A DNA stretch of 64,000 nucleotides from Epiperipatus broadwayi (taxonomy: Eukaryota; Onychophora; Udeonychophora; Euonychophora; Peripatidae), in contig JAQFVV010006548.1 in the NCBI GenBank assembly GCA_028023455.1, positions 250,001 through 314,000 on the forward strand. Reading direction: 5' to 3'. The position numbers and the translations under genes were made by a program. Numbering within the stretch: the stretch's first letter is position 1; each line of letters begins with the position of its first letter. The notes beneath the pieces are model-generated. The model was not told where the DNA came from. It searched no databases and saw nothing but the letters and a program-made list of their open reading frames with translations. Shown here piece by piece: positions 61,316 through 64,000 of the stretch.

Positions 61316-62457
61316 TTATTCTCCTGGGTCAGGTGGATAGTGCCGATCTCTCATACTCAGAGAATGTCCTCTTGGGTGGTACAATCTCTTTTTCTTGTCT
61401 GGCAGTTCATTGGCCCAAGGACTGAAGTCCAACATAGTCAGAAATTCTGCCATCTTGTCTGCATCTTTAATTCTACTTCCAGCCATAACTTGTTGGATCA
61501 ACAGAGGCATCTTCTGCTGGATGGTGTGAATAATGTGTGGGTCAGAGAATGAGAAGGTGGTGAACGATCTCAGATGATTAACCTGCTGGATATAGAATTG
61601 TGTATGTGTTTCTTTGATGCTCCCGTATTTTTCTCGGGAGATGGTATTGAAGATGCAACTCTGGCATTTCTCATTCCAGTAGTGTCTCAGTAAGGCCTTG
61701 CTTTACTCAGTGAAGTCTTCAGGTTTTTCTTCTATGATGCTCCACCAGTCCTTTGCCTAGCCATGTAAATGGTGGGTGGAAATAGCAATTTGTTCTTTTG
61801 GCTCTGTCTCAGAGAATGTGAAGAAATCTTTCAAACTATCTATTTGCAAATGAAGGGTTTCCCCAATCTCCCCTTGGAATATCTTGATGTGGATGACCTT
61901 GGCCAACTGGGTTTGAATGCTTGGGTCAGGCATCATGACTCTATGGATATTGGTGTTCTCAGGGCTTTTAGTATTTTTCTCTTCATTGACTGGTAGTAGA
62001 CTATTCGTGGTTTTGTTTTGATTACTCTCTTCTTCTTTTTTCACCATTTTTTTATTATTTTCTGTTTTTAGAACTAAAGTTTCCAAATTTAATTTTGGAT
62101 TGAGCCTTGCTTGTATTTCATATTCCTCATCAAGTTTTTGTTGGAGCACTCCCTGTTTCTCATGGAGTGCCTTGACTTTATTAAGTAGGAATACAATCAG
62201 TCTCTCATTTCACGCTTTTCTTTTCGGTCTTCTTCATGCTTGATTCTGGCTTCTTTGGCTTGTCGTCTGAAGAGTTCTTCTATATATTTAAATTGAAAGT
62301 CTGTATTTGTTGTTTGCTGGCTTATTTCTGCTACTGGTGTTGGAGATTCTGGAAATCTGGATGTGTCTATGTCTTTTTGTTCTAGCTCTTCCATTTTGGT
62401 TTTATTATTCTGAAATGTTATTATAATTCTTAACTGTAAATGGCAATTCTGGATCAC
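61316..62457 (-). pseudogene. Ty3/gypsy gag, broken
   Basis: Minus-strand gag-like region. 62457-62197 is an acidic/charged N-terminal piece (LFRRQAKEARIKHEEDRKEK). After a frame change near 62205 the frame runs from about 62195 to 61316 with TAG at 61757-61759 and TAA near 61704. The readable parts are IKIFQGEIGETLHLQID, a KDWW pair just after the first stop, HTQFYIQQVNHLRSF and IQQKMPLLIQQVMAGS. This is the order of a retrotransposon gag domain and is similar in layout to the Gag of the complete element at 24.6-35.1 kb (FKGS...WW...TLTKFFSRQ...). No zinc knuckle, protease or RT follows; pol appears deleted. Confidence 0.72.
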
Positions 62458-63377
62458 TAATTTTCTGGGAGTTATTATTTGCTATATTTTCTATTTTTAA
62501 AGTTCTTTTAACTAAACTTTTTTTCTTTTATCAAACAATGGTGACTGGCTGTCTTCCATAAGTCTCTGGCCTTTCCGCTCATCCTTGTTTTATCCTGTAC
62601 TGATTTCATTATGCTGCTTCTTTGTTATTTTGGAAATATGAAACAAAATATTATTACTTTATTATTCAGATTTCTTCTGCTGCTTGCTCATCTGTTTGGC
62701 AGTGTCCTATTTAATTATTTCCTAGACTCGGGTATTTCAATGGGTATCTGACTGTCATTCCCCCTTGTTCAATGATTTCAGATGGATAGATTTACAAAAT
62801 ATTATTATTATTATTTTTACAGAAACTTGTTTACATAACTAGCTATACATAAATTGACCAAATTCGAATTATATGCATGAACCAATCTGTTCATCATCGT
62901 TATTTCAAGGTGCAATACCATCTGTGGCCACATCTATATCATTACCCCCCCCCCCAGGGATATTTAACTTAATTATTTTATTTGACTCTGGATGTTCAAT
63001 TAGACAATCATACATTTTTATTTTTACAATTCTTATTTGATGCAAAGCTATATATGTTGCACTATTTTTTTGAAATTATGTTTAGTACAGTAATTAGCCC
63101 ACATACATTTTTTTAATAGGACCAGAGCTGACAAAAGTTTACATATATATTGCTCGTGTCATACTATATTAAACTGAAAATTCTTCAAGTGATTATCTAA
63201 ATGCCTGAGCCAAACAAAATACATATAGTAATATCTTAAAATATAAATCATGATACTGAAAATATTGAACTACAGGGAAATGGGTAATTAAACAAACTAA
63301 ATACTATCAGTGATTTGTGGGTGTTTAAATCGAAGCCTCACATTGTAAAATGCCATGGACCTGGAAAAAAAATACTA
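62458..63377. other. Non-coding leader-like stretch with C13 run
   Basis: Between the gag start (minus strand) and the direct repeat. It contains a run of 13 C at 62944-62956. I could not find a convincing primer-binding site next to the repeat edge at 63378. Confidence 0.45.
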
Positions 63378-64000
63378 TATAACAGTCAAAACATGTCTAT
63401 CTCGCTAACACACTGCAGAATTTAAACCCGGGACATAGAAATCAACACTAGGAGGGTTACCTTCCAGAAATCCCAAGTTAAAATCCAAAGTACAAACTCT
63501 ACAATGCCCTCTACATGATAACACATTTGATGCTACTAATAGTATAATTTCATGCTGGTGCTGGTGATCAGGGAGAAAACAAAAGACTCTAAATCTAAAA
63601 TAGCCATATGTTTTCTAACAATAACTTATAGATGTGCCCGAGATAAACCCACTATGGTATGTTACTTAAATTTTACCCCGAATAAAAAGAGAAAAGAAAT
63701 AAATTTACAAATAATATTTTAATAATTAGATATAGAAAATAGTTTAGCTATATAAATTGGATAGCTATATACAATAAATAACAAGATGGCTGATACCTCA
63801 TACTTGGGTTCATTTAGATGTATCTAAAATACAGTGACATGGTAGGCATATGTGAGTCATGTAAAGCTAACAGAATTTGAATATTCTAAAATATCTATAA
63901 TTGGAATCTTAAATGGAGACCGAGAGTCACTCGCGAAGTGATTAACTAAATTACAAGATCGAGCTATACTGAATGGACTTAAAATTCATTTAAATAATAG
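63378..64000. repeat. Direct repeat copy 2, cut by window end
   Basis: Second copy of 58444-59072, 4.93 kb away in the same orientation. It carries small deletions relative to copy 1 (for example near 63830 and 63870) and runs off the window. With copy 1 it brackets the broken gag, as LTRs would. Confidence 0.7.

Overview
The window is about 64 kb of very AT-rich animal DNA: long gene-free stretches, (AT)n and poly-A/T runs, tRNA-derived SINEs, non-LTR retrotransposons and Ty3/gypsy LTR retrotransposons. There is no operon structure, ribosome-binding pattern or dense coding, so it is not prokaryotic. The repeat content suggests an invertebrate. A mollusc, possibly a cephalopod, is my impression, but only at low confidence and with no decisive marker.

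Layout. 1-8.9 kb holds a compound inverted/direct repeat (949-2063), a 3 x 67 bp tandem repeat, SINE relics, a 150 bp direct repeat and a badly decayed LINE (about 6450-7480). 9-19.2 kb is AT-rich with a few SINE relics. 19261-20301 (minus) is the only convincing host gene: an intact, single-exon citramalyl-CoA lyase (CLYBL), probably mitochondrial. 24369-24521 is a near-perfect hairpin. 24576-35128 is a complete Ty3/gypsy element with two 2,138 bp, nearly identical LTRs. Its Gag is split into a coiled-coil ORF and a capsid-like ORF, and its protease, RT, RNase H and integrase are broken by several frameshifts and a stop.

35.1-49.5 kb is again mostly non-coding. It holds a SINE, an unrecognised 110-aa ORF, a 511 bp foldback palindrome (41773-42283), a degenerate ~72 bp minisatellite and a 999 bp pogo/Tigger-like element flanked by TA (45879-46877). 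At 49561-51117 (minus) is the most interesting object. A retroelement Gag fragment with two CCHC zinc knuckles continues in one frame into a coiled coil that resembles the Golgi protein GM130/GOLGA2, and is followed at once by a polypurine tract and a putative LTR. It has no pol region, as if a host golgin segment had been captured by a non-autonomous LTR element.

53.9-56.3 kb is a 5'-truncated LINE with an exact 66 bp in-frame duplication. 56.6-58.4 kb (minus) is a decayed coding stretch with acidic parts and an integrase-C-terminal-like end. Two ~625 bp direct repeats (58444-59072 and 63378 to the window end), possibly LTRs, bracket a broken gag on the minus strand (61316-62457).

Apart from CLYBL, the genes do not form a pathway; they are components of mobile elements. 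Family assignments come from motifs read by eye; no database search was run.
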